64,000 nt of DNA from JBDTSW01 sp963807385. GTDB taxonomy: Bacteria; Actinomycetota; Thermoleophilia; Solirubrobacterales; 70-9. The stretch is taken from assembly GCA_963807385.1 (NCBI GenBank), contig CAWEBQ010000003.1, positions 62,001 to 126,000 on the forward strand. The letters run 5' to 3'. Positions 35,277-43,339 of this stretch are shown here, in pieces. Both the position numbers and the translations under genes were made by a program. Position 1 is the stretch's first letter. Every line of letters starts with the position of its first letter. The notes below the pieces were generated by a model that saw nothing but the letters and a program-made list of their open reading frames with translations, was not told the DNA's origin and ran no database searches.

Positions 35277-35948
35277 ATGACCGATCACCTCCGCCCCACA
35301 GCGGCGATCGCGCCCGCGGCCGTCCTCCCCGGGGACCCGGGCCGCGCGCTCGCGCTCGCCCAGGAGCTCCTCAACGCTCCGCGCATGGCGAACCACGCCC
35401 GCGGCCTCTGGGGTTACACAGCGCGCACCCCTGGTGGCGACGAGCTGACGGTGCAATCCACCGGAATCGGCGGCCCGAGCGTGGCGGTAGTGCTCACGGA
35501 GCTCGCTTCCCTCGGGGTTCGCCGGGCGGTGCGGCTCGGCACCTGCACGGCGCTGGATCCGGATGTCGCCGCCGGCGATCTGGTGGTGGCCACAGCCGCG
35601 CTGCCGCCGGCGAGTGCCGAGGGCGCGACCGCCTCGATCGAAGCCGATCCCGGCCTGACCGAGGCGCTTGGCTCCGGCGAGCCACGCCTCGACCGGGTCG
35701 TGGTGGCGAGCACCGACCTCTACTACGACCCGCGGGCAGACGCTCGCCATCAGGGCTGGCTCCGCGCCGGTGCAGCGGTCCTCGACCTGGGCACGGCAGC
35801 GCTGCTCGAGGTCGGGGCTCGACTCGGGGTCGAGGTCGGGTGCGCCTTGGTCGTGGCCCGCGACGGGAGGCGGCGGCTGAGCGACGGCGAGGTGGAGACC
35901 GCGTCCCTGGCCCTGGGGCGCCTGGCCTCAGCCGCCCTCTTCCGCTGA
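35277..35948 (+). CDS. nucleoside phosphorylase (PNP/UDP family)
   Basis: 223 residues. Phosphorolysis of a purine nucleoside or uridine; nucleoside phosphorylase-I fold. LPGDPGRALALAQEL is the phosphate-binding start, STGIGGPSVAVVLTEL the conserved middle and RLGTCTALDPDVAAGDL follows. The late 'V-V-A-S-T-D-L-Y-Y' region precedes a catalytic-Asp segment VVARDGRRR. TAGAAC 7 nt before the ATG fits a near-leaderless start. Its end overlaps the convergent coiled-coil gene by 21 nt. Confidence 0.82.
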   Translation: MTDHLRPTAAIAPAAVLPGDPGRALALAQELLNAPRMANHARGLWGYTARTPGGDELTVQSTGIGGPSVAVVLTELASLGVRRAVRLGTCTALDPDVAAGDLVVATAALPPASAEGATASIEADPGLTEALGSGEPRLDRVVVASTDLYYDPRADARHQGWLRAGAAVLDLGTAALLEVGARLGVEVGCALVVARDGRRRLSDGEVETASLALGRLASAALFR

Positions 35949-36266
35949 GTTGGAGCGGACCTGGGAGCGCAGCGCGGACAGGCTCTCTGCCAGCTCGTCG
36001 AGCCGGTCCTCGATCTCCTCGAGGCGCGTGGAGAGCGAGCGCACGCGTCGTTCGACGCGCTCGACATCTGCGGAGGCCGGCACGCCCACTGCGCTCATGG
36101 CGCTGCGCTGGGCCTGTGCCGCGCGTTCGCCCGCGCCCAGCGCCCGCGAGACGGCCTGGCTGAACACGGGGTTGTCCAGCAACGCCTCGGCGAGCTCGCC
36201 CAGCGCCTCCTCCCCCTTCGCCCGGATGCCTCCACCCTCGCTCTGTTCAGCAATGTTCTCGTCCAT
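35928..36266 (-). CDS. coiled-coil phasin-like protein
   Basis: 112 residues. An N-terminal amphipathic helix GIRAKGEEALGELAEALLDN is followed by a helical region and a heptad coiled coil VERRVRSLSTRLEEIEDRLDEL. It resembles in layout the coiled-coil end of the 132-residue protein at 34852 and may be its paralogue or partner. The stop lies inside the 3' end of the phosphorylase gene on the other strand. Function unknown. Confidence 0.6.
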   Translation of the reverse strand: MDENIAEQSEGGGIRAKGEEALGELAEALLDNPVFSQAVSRALGAGERAAQAQRSAMSAVGVPASADVERVERRVRSLSTRLEEIEDRLDELAESLSALRSQVRSNSAEEGG

Positions 36267-36340
36267 TGACCCGCGCGCCGCCCGGGGCCGGAGCGTATCG
36301 TCCCGCCGGGCCCCTTCAAGGACTGACGGCTCCCTGCCGA

Positions 36341-36531
36341 TTGTTTGGCGAGGATTAAGTGGCCGACTACCTGCGCATCAATCCGACGGTTTCGGGTACG
36401 GTTGCCACGCCCGTTAGATCGTTGCAGGGCATGAGTCGAGCAAGTAGCGTCTACCGCGCTCCTGAGCAGGCGATTGCCAAGGCATCGATCGAGGGGTCGG
36501 CAGGGCCGGAAGGCCGCCGGGGTTTTTTGGG
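36341..36531 (+). other. leader of the peptidoglycan hydrolase mRNA, possible cis-regulatory RNA
   Basis: About 190 nt without a coding frame. It holds GTAG/CTAC and GCTC/GAGC small hairpins around 36450-36475 and ends in the terminator listed separately. TTGTTT at 36341 and TTAGAT further in are weak promoter elements. It lacks the ydaO/c-di-AMP core motifs, and I cannot assign it to a known riboswitch. Confidence 0.4.
36498..36528 (+). terminator. intrinsic terminator directly before a start codon (attenuator candidate)
   Basis: CGGC-AG-GGCC, loop GGAA, GGCC-GCCG form a stem with a 2-nt bulge, followed by GGG and six T (36523-36528). The ATG at 36532 comes 3 nt later. The GGGG that could act as ribosome-binding site overlaps the 3' arm, so folding would block both elongation and translation. 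Confidence 0.6.
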
Positions 36532-39042
36532 ATGAGACGGAACTTTCTTCTAGCGATCGCGCTGACCATCACGGGGGCTCTCGTGGTGGTCGGATCCGCG
36601 GGCGCAAGGGGTGGGCTCCTCGACAGCTCCGAGCAGGGCGTCGGCATCAACCTGCCCGGAGGCGAGAACCTGCCTCCGCTCGGCAGCCTTCCCCAGTGCG
36701 CGAACCTCCGTGACGACGACGGCGATGGCCGCACCGACCTCGCGGACGGCGACTGCAGCGGGCCGCTCGACAACTCCGAGGCGGGCGCGGCGGTACCGCC
36801 GCCGACCGATCCGCCTCCGACCGATCCTCCGCCCGGCCCCGGCACTGGCCCCGGCGGCGGCGATCCGGGTACCGGCGGCGGCGGCGGGGGCAACGGGTCC
36901 TCCGGCGGTGGCAACGGCTCCGGCGGCACGAGCAGCGGCGGCTCCGGCGGCACCGGCAGCAACGGCTCCGACAAGCCCGACGAGCCCATGGACGAGCCGG
37001 CCGAGCGCAACGCCGACGGCTCGCCAACTGACACCAACCCCACCCTCACGGTTGCCGACTTCGGCCCGGCCCCGATGGGCGTCCCCAACTTCGTGATCGA
37101 CCAGTTCTCGATCCCGCCGTTCCTGCTCCCGATCTACCAGGCGTGTGGCACCCAGTACTCGATCCCGTGGCAGGTGCTCGCCTCGATCAACCGCATCGAG
37201 ACCGCGTTCGGCACCAACCTCAACGTCTCGACCGCGGGCGCCGTCGGCTGGATGCAGTTCATCCCCTCCACCTGGGAGGCCTACGGGGTGGACGCCAACA
37301 ACGACGGGCGCAAGGATCCCTACAACCCGGTCGACGCGATCTGCGCCGCGGCCCGCTACCTCAACGCCGCCGGCGGTGAGAACGACCTACGCACAGCGAT
37401 CTTCGCCTACAACCACGCCGACTGGTACGTGGACGAGGTGCTGCTCTACGCCAAGCAGTACGGCAAGCTGCCGGACGACCTGGTCGGCTCGCTGACGGGC
37501 CTCACCGAGGGCGCCCGATTCCCGGTCGCCGCCGACGCGCGTTACGCCGACGACATCTCCGAACGCGACGCGGCGAAGCGGTCGGCGCCAAGGAAGGGCG
37601 TCGCCGGCAACGCCGCCGATGTCGTCTCAGCCTCACCCACACGTCGAGGGATCAACATCTACTCGAAGGCGGGGGCGCCGGTCGTCGCGGTCAACGACGG
37701 GGTGATCGAGGAGGTCGGCGAGAACGAGAAGCTCGGCAAGTACATCGTGCTGCGCGACTCCTACGGCAACCGCTTCACCTACGCGGGGCTCGGCCGCATC
37801 TCCGAGGCCTATCCGGTGCCGAAGGAGCAGAAGCTGACCGCCGCCGACTTCCGCCTCGTCAGCCCCTCCGACGACGCCAAGCCGAAGGCCCCGGCGAGCG
37901 ACAGCTCCCGCTCGGACGACGACGCGCGCCTCCTCGCCTCCTCCGACGCCGACCGCTCGGAGCCGGCCAGCCCTGACGAAGCCGAGCAGCTGGGCCCGCT
38001 CAACACAGAGGACATGCGCGAGCGCCTCTACGCCTTCCCCGAGCGTCCGAAGAACGTCGGCCGCGCCGACGTCACCGGCCAGCTCGACGACATGCTCGCC
38101 GATCGGTTCCCCGGCTACGAGAGCTTCAAGGCTTACCTCGGCGGCGTCATGGAGTTCGACTCCGACCAGATGGAGCTTGAGGCTCTGCGCGAGGGGTCGA
38201 AGGTCGTCGCAGGCACCGTCCTCGGCCGCATCGGCTCCGAGGGCAAGATGGCCCCCCACGTGCACTTCGCGATCCGCCCGGCCGGCCGCGGCGCCCCGAA
38301 GATCGACCCCAAGCCGATCCTCGATGGCTGGAAGCTCCTCGAGGCGACCGCGATCTACCGCGCCGCCGGCAAGAACCCGTTCGAGGGCACCAGCGTCAGC
38401 ATCGGCCAGATCCTCCTGATGTCGAAGGAGCAGCTCGCGCGGCGGGTGCTCGCCAACCCGGGCCTCCAGCTGGCCGCCTGCGACCGCGACTACATCCAGG
38501 ACGGTCAGATTGACCGCCGCCTGATGGGCATCATGGAGTACCTGACCGCCCGCGGCTACCGTCTGACGATCACCTCGATGCTGTGCGGCCGCGAGTCCAG
38601 CATCACCAGCTCCGGCAACGTCAGCCACCACTCCTTCGGCTCCGCGATCGACATCGCCGAGATCAACGGGCAGGCCGTGCTGGGCAACCAAGGCCCGGGC
38701 ACGCTGACCGAGGCCCTGGTCCGCGACGCGATGCGGCTCCAGGGGACGATGCTCCCGGATCAGGTGATCTCGCTGATGGACTTCGGCGGACCGAGCTTCG
38801 CGATGGGCGACCACCACGACCACGTCCACGTCGGCTACTCCCCCGTCGCAGGCCCGGGCTCCGGCGAGGACGAACAGTTCGTGCAGCTCCTCAAGCCCGA
38901 CCAGTGGAAGCGCTTGATCGGCCGGATCGCCGAGATCGACAACCCCGATGTTCCGACCAAGGCATCGAAGTTCTCGCTACCGGCCAGCGACCGGAAGGGC
39001 AAGCAGTCCCACCGCGCCTCCGCCGCACACGTCGGCGAGTAG
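36532..39042 (+). CDS. secreted multi-domain peptidoglycan hydrolase: SLT transglycosylase + M23-like + M15-like
   Basis: 836 residues. Signal peptide (LLAIALTITGALVVVGSAGA), a DDDGDGRTD thrombospondin-3-like Ca2+ motif, Pro then Gly/Ser linker to ~165. Lytic transglycosylase domain at ~180-310 with catalytic Glu223 in INRIETAFG and GWMQFIPSTW. From ~370 an M23-like fold: GINIYSKAGAPVVAV replaces the usual HxGxD (His to Arg, Asp to Asn), with a ~170-residue insert before HVHFAI at ~575. C-terminal M15-like part: SHHSFGSAIDIA (~697) and DHHDHVHVGY (~760). Predicted to cut both glycan and peptide. Confidence 0.85.
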   Translation: MRRNFLLAIALTITGALVVVGSAGARGGLLDSSEQGVGINLPGGENLPPLGSLPQCANLRDDDGDGRTDLADGDCSGPLDNSEAGAAVPPPTDPPPTDPPPGPGTGPGGGDPGTGGGGGGNGSSGGGNGSGGTSSGGSGGTGSNGSDKPDEPMDEPAERNADGSPTDTNPTLTVADFGPAPMGVPNFVIDQFSIPPFLLPIYQACGTQYSIPWQVLASINRIETAFGTNLNVSTAGAVGWMQFIPSTWEAYGVDANNDGRKDPYNPVDAICAAARYLNAAGGENDLRTAIFAYNHADWYVDEVLLYAKQYGKLPDDLVGSLTGLTEGARFPVAADARYADDISERDAAKRSAPRKGVAGNAADVVSASPTRRGINIYSKAGAPVVAVNDGVIEEVGENEKLGKYIVLRDSYGNRFTYAGLGRISEAYPVPKEQKLTAADFRLVSPSDDAKPKAPASDSSRSDDDARLLASSDADRSEPASPDEAEQLGPLNTEDMRERLYAFPERPKNVGRADVTGQLDDMLADRFPGYESFKAYLGGVMEFDSDQMELEALREGSKVVAGTVLGRIGSEGKMAPHVHFAIRPAGRGAPKIDPKPILDGWKLLEATAIYRAAGKNPFEGTSVSIGQILLMSKEQLARRVLANPGLQLAACDRDYIQDGQIDRRLMGIMEYLTARGYRLTITSMLCGRESSITSSGNVSHHSFGSAIDIAEINGQAVLGNQGPGTLTEALVRDAMRLQGTMLPDQVISLMDFGGPSFAMGDHHDHVHVGYSPVAGPGSGEDEQFVQLLKPDQWKRLIGRIAEIDNPDVPTKASKFSLPASDRKGKQSHRASAAHVGE

Positions 39043-39961
39043 CCTCCTCGCCGCCATCGCGGACCTTCTCCCCTTCGTCCAGTTCGATTACCCCGGCCGA
39101 CTCGGCCCGGACGACGGTCGCTACATCGTCCGCTCGGCGGCCGGCGATGCCGAGCACGTCCTGGTCGTTGGCGGCGTGAGCGGCCTGGCCGTCGCGATGA
39201 AGCGGGGGCGCCGCAGGCGGGGCAAGGCGAAGGAGGCGACCGAAGACGCTCCCGACGTCCCCGTGACGCGCCTGACGGTGATCCAGCCCGAGCCGCTCAC
39301 CGGTGACGCGGAAGCCGCGGAGGGGTGGCTGGCCTCCCTCAGGGGCTCTCCGGACGAGGCCGACGAGCTCGTCGCCGAGGGCCTGGGCATCGTCAACCGG
39401 GCTCTGCACGCTCACCGGTTGGCAACGCAGGATCCGTATGGCGGTGGCGTGCCCGCGGCCATGGCCCTCGTTACCCGCGTCGGTTACGGAACCGGTGACG
39501 AGCTGGCGGACGGGCGGTTCACGGACGCGATCGAAGTCCCCCCCTCCCCCGGCCCCCGCGGCCGCGTCGAGGCCCTTCGCCCGCAGGAGCGCCTGGCGGC
39601 GACGTTGGGACGCCGTGAGGCCCCGGACGCGTGCGAGACGCTTCTGCTGCGGGCCCGAGCCGACCTCGACGGCGAGCGGCCCCGCGAGGCCGCGCTGCAG
39701 CTTCGGGTCGGACTGGAGGCGCTGCTAGCCGAGGTGAGCGCGAGCCCCGCCCCGGAGGGCGCGGGCGCCCGGCTGGGCGCCGACCAGGCCGCCCGCCAGG
39801 TCGCGGACCTCGCCGAGCTCGAAGAGTGCCGAGCAGCGACCGGGGAGGCCGCGAACGAGGCGCTGGCCGGCGAGCTGTCGGCCGCCCGAGCCGATGAGGT
39901 TGCGGAGACTGTGGCGCTGTGCGAGCGCGTGCTCCGCCGCCGGCGAATCCTGTCGGCGTAG
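38948..39961 (+). CDS. conserved protein of unknown function, start uncertain
   Basis: Up to 337 residues. The well-formed part begins at about 39047 with ADLLPFVQFDYPGRLGPDDG, just after the hydrolase stop, and ends in an Ala/Glu-rich helical region. No ATG, GTG or TTG lies in frame between 38951 and that point, so the only upstream start is ATG 38948, which overlaps the hydrolase by 95 nt and adds a basic, poorly formed lead. A later GTG would remove the conserved start. No signal peptide or known domain. Confidence 0.6.
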   Translation: MFRPRHRSSRYRPATGRASSPTAPPPHTSASSLLAAIADLLPFVQFDYPGRLGPDDGRYIVRSAAGDAEHVLVVGGVSGLAVAMKRGRRRRGKAKEATEDAPDVPVTRLTVIQPEPLTGDAEAAEGWLASLRGSPDEADELVAEGLGIVNRALHAHRLATQDPYGGGVPAAMALVTRVGYGTGDELADGRFTDAIEVPPSPGPRGRVEALRPQERLAATLGRREAPDACETLLLRARADLDGERPREAALQLRVGLEALLAEVSASPAPEGAGARLGADQAARQVADLAELEECRAATGEAANEALAGELSAARADEVAETVALCERVLRRRRILSA

Positions 39962-39990
39962 GGCCTGCCCGATGTGCGGCGACCGGATTC

Positions 39991-40007
39991 TTCCCGCCAT
40001 GCGGGAA
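39991..40007. terminator. short hairpin between convergent genes
   Basis: TTCCCGC (39991-39997), loop CAT, GCGGGAA (40001-40007) in the 78-nt gap between the convergent 39961 and sirtuin stops. No long T run; a weak bidirectional terminator at best. Confidence 0.45.
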
Positions 40008-40039
40008 TAACTCGGCTCTCGTGCGGATTCCGCTGCCTA

Positions 40040-40807
40040 CTACAGCGCGGCCAGTACCGCCGTGAGCTCGTCCACCACGTCGCCGTCCAGCCGCACGGCC
40101 GCGTGCTCGTCATACGGGGTCGCACTGCGGGTGACGATGGCAACCGCCCCGCCGCCCGCGAGAGTCAACTCCGGGAGGCCGGCTGCGGGGTAGACCTCGA
40201 GGGCCGAGCCCACGCAGAGCAGCAGCTCTGCCGCGGCGCACAGCTCCTGCGCCTCCATCATCGCCTCGGCCGGGAGGTGCTCCCCGAAGAGGACGACGTC
40301 CGGCTTGACCTTCCCCATGCACCCGCCGCAGGTGGCGATCCCGTCCTCGTCGAAGAGAGCGGCCACCCGCTCGAGCTCGTAGCTCGCGCCGCAGGTGGTG
40401 CAGCTCGACGTGGCTATGGAGCCGTGGACCTCGATCACCCGCCGCGAGCCCGCGGCGGCGTGCAGGCGGTCGATGTTCTGCGTGACCACGCCCTGCAGCA
40501 GCCCGCGCCCCTCCAGCTCCGCCAGCGCCTCGTGCGCGGGGTTGGGACGCTTATCCCTGAGCATCTCGAACCGCGGCCGGTAGTACTCCCAGAACCCGGC
40601 GGTGTCTCGGTGGAAGGCATCTATGTGCGCGACCTTCATCGGGTCGACCTTGGTCCAGATCCCGGTCCCCGGGGTGCGAAAGTCCGGGATCCCGGACGGG
40701 ACCGAGATCCCGGCTCCGGTCAGCGCGATCGTGGACGAGCTCTCCCGGAGCAGCCGGACGAGCCGCTCGGGGGCCGTTACCGACGCTCCGGCTACTTGCC
40801 CTGCCAC
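40040..40807 (-). CDS. Sir2 family NAD-dependent protein deacylase
   Basis: 255 residues from the GTG at 40807, which overlaps the 3' end of the HAD-ECH gene by 16 nt. Removes acyl groups from lysine using NAD+. Motifs: ALTGAGISVPSGIPDFR, VTQNIDRLH, the catalytic His in EVHGSI, zinc ligands Cys-x2-Cys (CTTC) and Cys-x2-Cys (CGGC), and LLCVGSALEVYPAAGL. Adjacent to and downstream of a beta-oxidation gene, so regulation of acyl-CoA enzymes by deacylation is a reasonable idea. Confidence 0.93.
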   Translation of the reverse strand: MAGQVAGASVTAPERLVRLLRESSSTIALTGAGISVPSGIPDFRTPGTGIWTKVDPMKVAHIDAFHRDTAGFWEYYRPRFEMLRDKRPNPAHEALAELEGRGLLQGVVTQNIDRLHAAAGSRRVIEVHGSIATSSCTTCGASYELERVAALFDEDGIATCGGCMGKVKPDVVLFGEHLPAEAMMEAQELCAAAELLLCVGSALEVYPAAGLPELTLAGGGAVAIVTRSATPYDEHAAVRLDGDVVDELTAVLAAL

Positions 40808-42801
40808 TTCGCCGTGCGCTTGCCGAGGAAGGCCGAGATGCCCTCGCGCGCGTCCTCGCTGGTGAACGCCTTCGCGAAGCCAGCCTTCTCGGCCTCGATC
40901 CCATCGTCGAGGTCGCCATTGTCGGAGACCTCCTTGATGAGCTCGACGGCGACCGGCGCCTGGCCTGCAAGCCTGCGAGCCCACATCAGCGCCGTGTCGA
41001 AGAGCTCGTGGTCGGGCACGATGCGGGTGGCCAGTCCGTGCTCGTAGGCCTCGCCGGCCGAGATCGAGTCACCGATCAGGTTCAGCTCCAGGCCCTTGCC
41101 GGGCCCGACGAGGCGCGGGAGGCGCTGGGTGCCGCCGAAGCCGGGGATGATCCCGAGCTTGATCTCCGGCTGGCCGAACACGGCCGACTCGGCGGCGATT
41201 CGGAAATCGCACGCCATCGCCAGCTCGCAGCCGCCGCCAAACGCCAGGGCGTTCACCGCGGCAACGGTCGAAACGCGGCTGGAGCCCAGCTCGCGCAGCA
41301 GCGCGTGGCCGCTGTGGATGAGCTCCTCGCTTCCCTCGTCCATCTGGGTGAACGCCTTGATGTCGGCGCCCGCACTGAAGACGACGGGGATCGAGGAGGC
41401 GATGACCATCGCGCCGACGTCGTCGTCGGCCTTGACCTTCTCCCAGACCACCCCGAGGTCCTTGATCACCTGCGGGGAGATCGCGTTCATCGGCAGGTTG
41501 GCGAGCCAGGCGATCGCGACGTCGCCGCGCGTCTCCAGCTTCACGGTGTCGGTCTGATCGCCCTCGTCCGGCTGGGGATATGCGTAGAAGCCCTGCCCGG
41601 CCTTCTGACCGAGGCGGCCCTGCGCGGCGAGCCGCTTCAGGATCCTCGGCGCCTCGAACCGCTCGCCATGGACCTCCTTGGCCTTCTCGAGCTTCTCGAG
41701 CACCACGTCGATGCCCTCGAGGTCAGCCTTCATGAAGGGCGGGAACAACCCACGCCTGGGGTCCAGGCCGGCGCCGGCCATCATCCCGAGGTCGATGTCG
41801 CGAGCGGTCGCGACGCCCTCCTCCAACAGCAGGCACGCCTCGACGAGCGCCTTGAGGCCGAACGTCTCGACCAGCGCGTCGTCGGGCTCGCCATCGCCCT
41901 CGATCTGGGGCTGGCCGTCCTTGTAGAAACCGTCCCCGCCCGACTTGGCGCCGAGCTTGCCGTCGGCGACGAGCTTCTGCATGCCCGCGTGGACGTAGAA
42001 GCGCTGGTCCTCACCCTCCACGTCGTACTCGTTGTGAAGGTGCTCCGCGACGTGCATCACGGTGTCCAGGCCCAGCAGGTCCGTGAGGATGAACGGCCCC
42101 ATCGGCGCGAGCTGCGCCTCGGCGACCTTGGCGTCGATCTTCTGGATCGAGAGGCCGTGCTCCTCCTGAGCCCGCCAGAGCTCGCCGACCGCCGAGTTGA
42201 GAATCCGGTTCACGACGAAGCCTGGGACCTCGGCGCAGGTGATCGGCTGCTTGCGGATGGCCTGCGCGAAGTTGTAGGCGGCCTGGGTCGTCTCCGGGGA
42301 CGTGTCCTCACCCTCGACGATCTCGAGCAGCGGCATCACCGACGCCGGGTAGAAGAAGTGGAAGCCGACGACCTTGTCGGGGCGCAGCGTGGCGTCGCCC
42401 ATCTCCGTGATCGAGAGCGAGGAGGTGTTGGAGGCCAGAACCGCATGCCCGGGCGTCGCCTCGTCGAGCTCGCGGAAGACCGCCTGCTTGATCTCCATCT
42501 TCTCCGGCGCCGCCTCGATCACGAAGTCGACATCGCCGAAGCCCGAGTAGTCGAGCGTTCCGGTGATCCGCCCCATCACCTCGTCGAGGCGTGCGTCGGC
42601 CTGTTCCTGGGTCAGCTTCTCCTTGGCGACCAGCTTATCGAGCTGTCCCCTGGTGACCTCGCGGGCCTTGTCGAGCCCGTGGTCGATGAACTCCTGCTTG
42701 ATGTCCTTGAGCACGACTGGGACGTCGGCTGCGGCAATGGCCTGGGCGATCTCGCCGCCCATTGTGCCGGCGCCGACGACGGCGGCCTTGAAAACGAACA
42801 T
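40792..42801 (-). CDS. bifunctional 3-hydroxyacyl-CoA dehydrogenase / enoyl-CoA hydratase (HAD-ECH order)
   Basis: 669 residues; two steps of fatty-acid beta-oxidation. N-terminal NAD-binding HAD domain (AAVVGAGTMGGEIAQAIAAA; HFFYPASVMPLLEIV; GFVVNRILNS) and two C-terminal HAD lobes (to ~400), then an enoyl-CoA hydratase domain (~415-669) with FSAGADIKAF and NALAFGGGCELAMACDFRIA and the Glu of GQPEIKLGIIPGFGG. This is the reverse of E. coli FadB/FadJ order and like the archaeal and some actinobacterial fusions. GGAGGGAC before the ATG is the ribosome-binding site. Confidence 0.93.
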   Translation of the reverse strand: MFVFKAAVVGAGTMGGEIAQAIAAADVPVVLKDIKQEFIDHGLDKAREVTRGQLDKLVAKEKLTQEQADARLDEVMGRITGTLDYSGFGDVDFVIEAAPEKMEIKQAVFRELDEATPGHAVLASNTSSLSITEMGDATLRPDKVVGFHFFYPASVMPLLEIVEGEDTSPETTQAAYNFAQAIRKQPITCAEVPGFVVNRILNSAVGELWRAQEEHGLSIQKIDAKVAEAQLAPMGPFILTDLLGLDTVMHVAEHLHNEYDVEGEDQRFYVHAGMQKLVADGKLGAKSGGDGFYKDGQPQIEGDGEPDDALVETFGLKALVEACLLLEEGVATARDIDLGMMAGAGLDPRRGLFPPFMKADLEGIDVVLEKLEKAKEVHGERFEAPRILKRLAAQGRLGQKAGQGFYAYPQPDEGDQTDTVKLETRGDVAIAWLANLPMNAISPQVIKDLGVVWEKVKADDDVGAMVIASSIPVVFSAGADIKAFTQMDEGSEELIHSGHALLRELGSSRVSTVAAVNALAFGGGCELAMACDFRIAAESAVFGQPEIKLGIIPGFGGTQRLPRLVGPGKGLELNLIGDSISAGEAYEHGLATRIVPDHELFDTALMWARRLAGQAPVAVELIKEVSDNGDLDDGIEAEKAGFAKAFTSEDAREGISAFLGKRTAKWQGK

Positions 42802-42886
42802 GTCCCTCCGTTCGGGATGCGGTAGGTAGGTAAGAGCGCGCGGAACGGTAGCGGGCCGAGCGTCGCCGCGACCCCAGCCGGATCAT

Positions 42887-43339
42887 CTAGTCGGCACGAA
42901 CCGCCTCCTCGACCTCATGCTTGAGGTGCATCAGCGAGCGCTCGAGCGAGCGCCGCTGCTGCGTGCGGATGAACAGGACGTCCGAGACCTGGCCAAAGGC
43001 TCCGGCGCCGCTCAGCCGGTAGGCCAGCCGCTGCTCGACCAGGGTGCCCTCTCCCTTGATCTCGAAGCTCACCGTGAGGCCGCCCTCCGCCTGCGGGTCC
43101 GTGAACGAGACCTGATGCAGGCGGCGCGGCTGATGTTCGACGACGGTCTCGGTCACCTCTCCCCGGCCTGCGGGCGTCGAGCGCCACCGCAGGGTGCCAC
43201 CGGCGGCCGGGTAGCCCTCGCTGGCCACGACCCCGCCGAAGCCGTCCACCCACGACGGCCACAGGCGCGGCTCGAAGTAGTAGTCCCACGTCTCGGCCAA
43301 CGAGGCATTCACAAGCACCGACGCGGAGGCCTCGCTCAC
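42887..43339 (-). CDS. SRPBCC family protein
   Basis: 150 residues, GTG start overlapping the PadR stop (GTGA). START-like fold: ASVLVNASLAETWDYYFEPR at the N-terminus, central WRSTPAGRGEVTETV and TVSFEIKGEG strands, and a long C-terminal helix SLERSLMHLKHEVEEAV. Coupled to a PadR regulator, a common pairing in this lineage, in which the SRPBCC protein may bind the small molecule the regulator responds to (inference). Confidence 0.82.
   Translation of the reverse strand: MSEASASVLVNASLAETWDYYFEPRLWPSWVDGFGGVVASEGYPAAGGTLRWRSTPAGRGEVTETVVEHQPRRLHQVSFTDPQAEGGLTVSFEIKGEGTLVEQRLAYRLSGAGAFGQVSDVLFIRTQQRRSLERSLMHLKHEVEEAVRAD

Noticed and set aside
36341..36531. ydaO or c-di-GMP riboswitch in the peptidoglycan hydrolase leader
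   Set aside because: Neither GGGGAACC/GGTGAATC nor GTCAGCTAAC is present and no GEMM core fits; kept only as an unclassified leader.
36850..36970. GGC/GGT-rich microsatellite or recombination hotspot
   Set aside because: It is in frame and encodes the Gly/Ser linker of the hydrolase.
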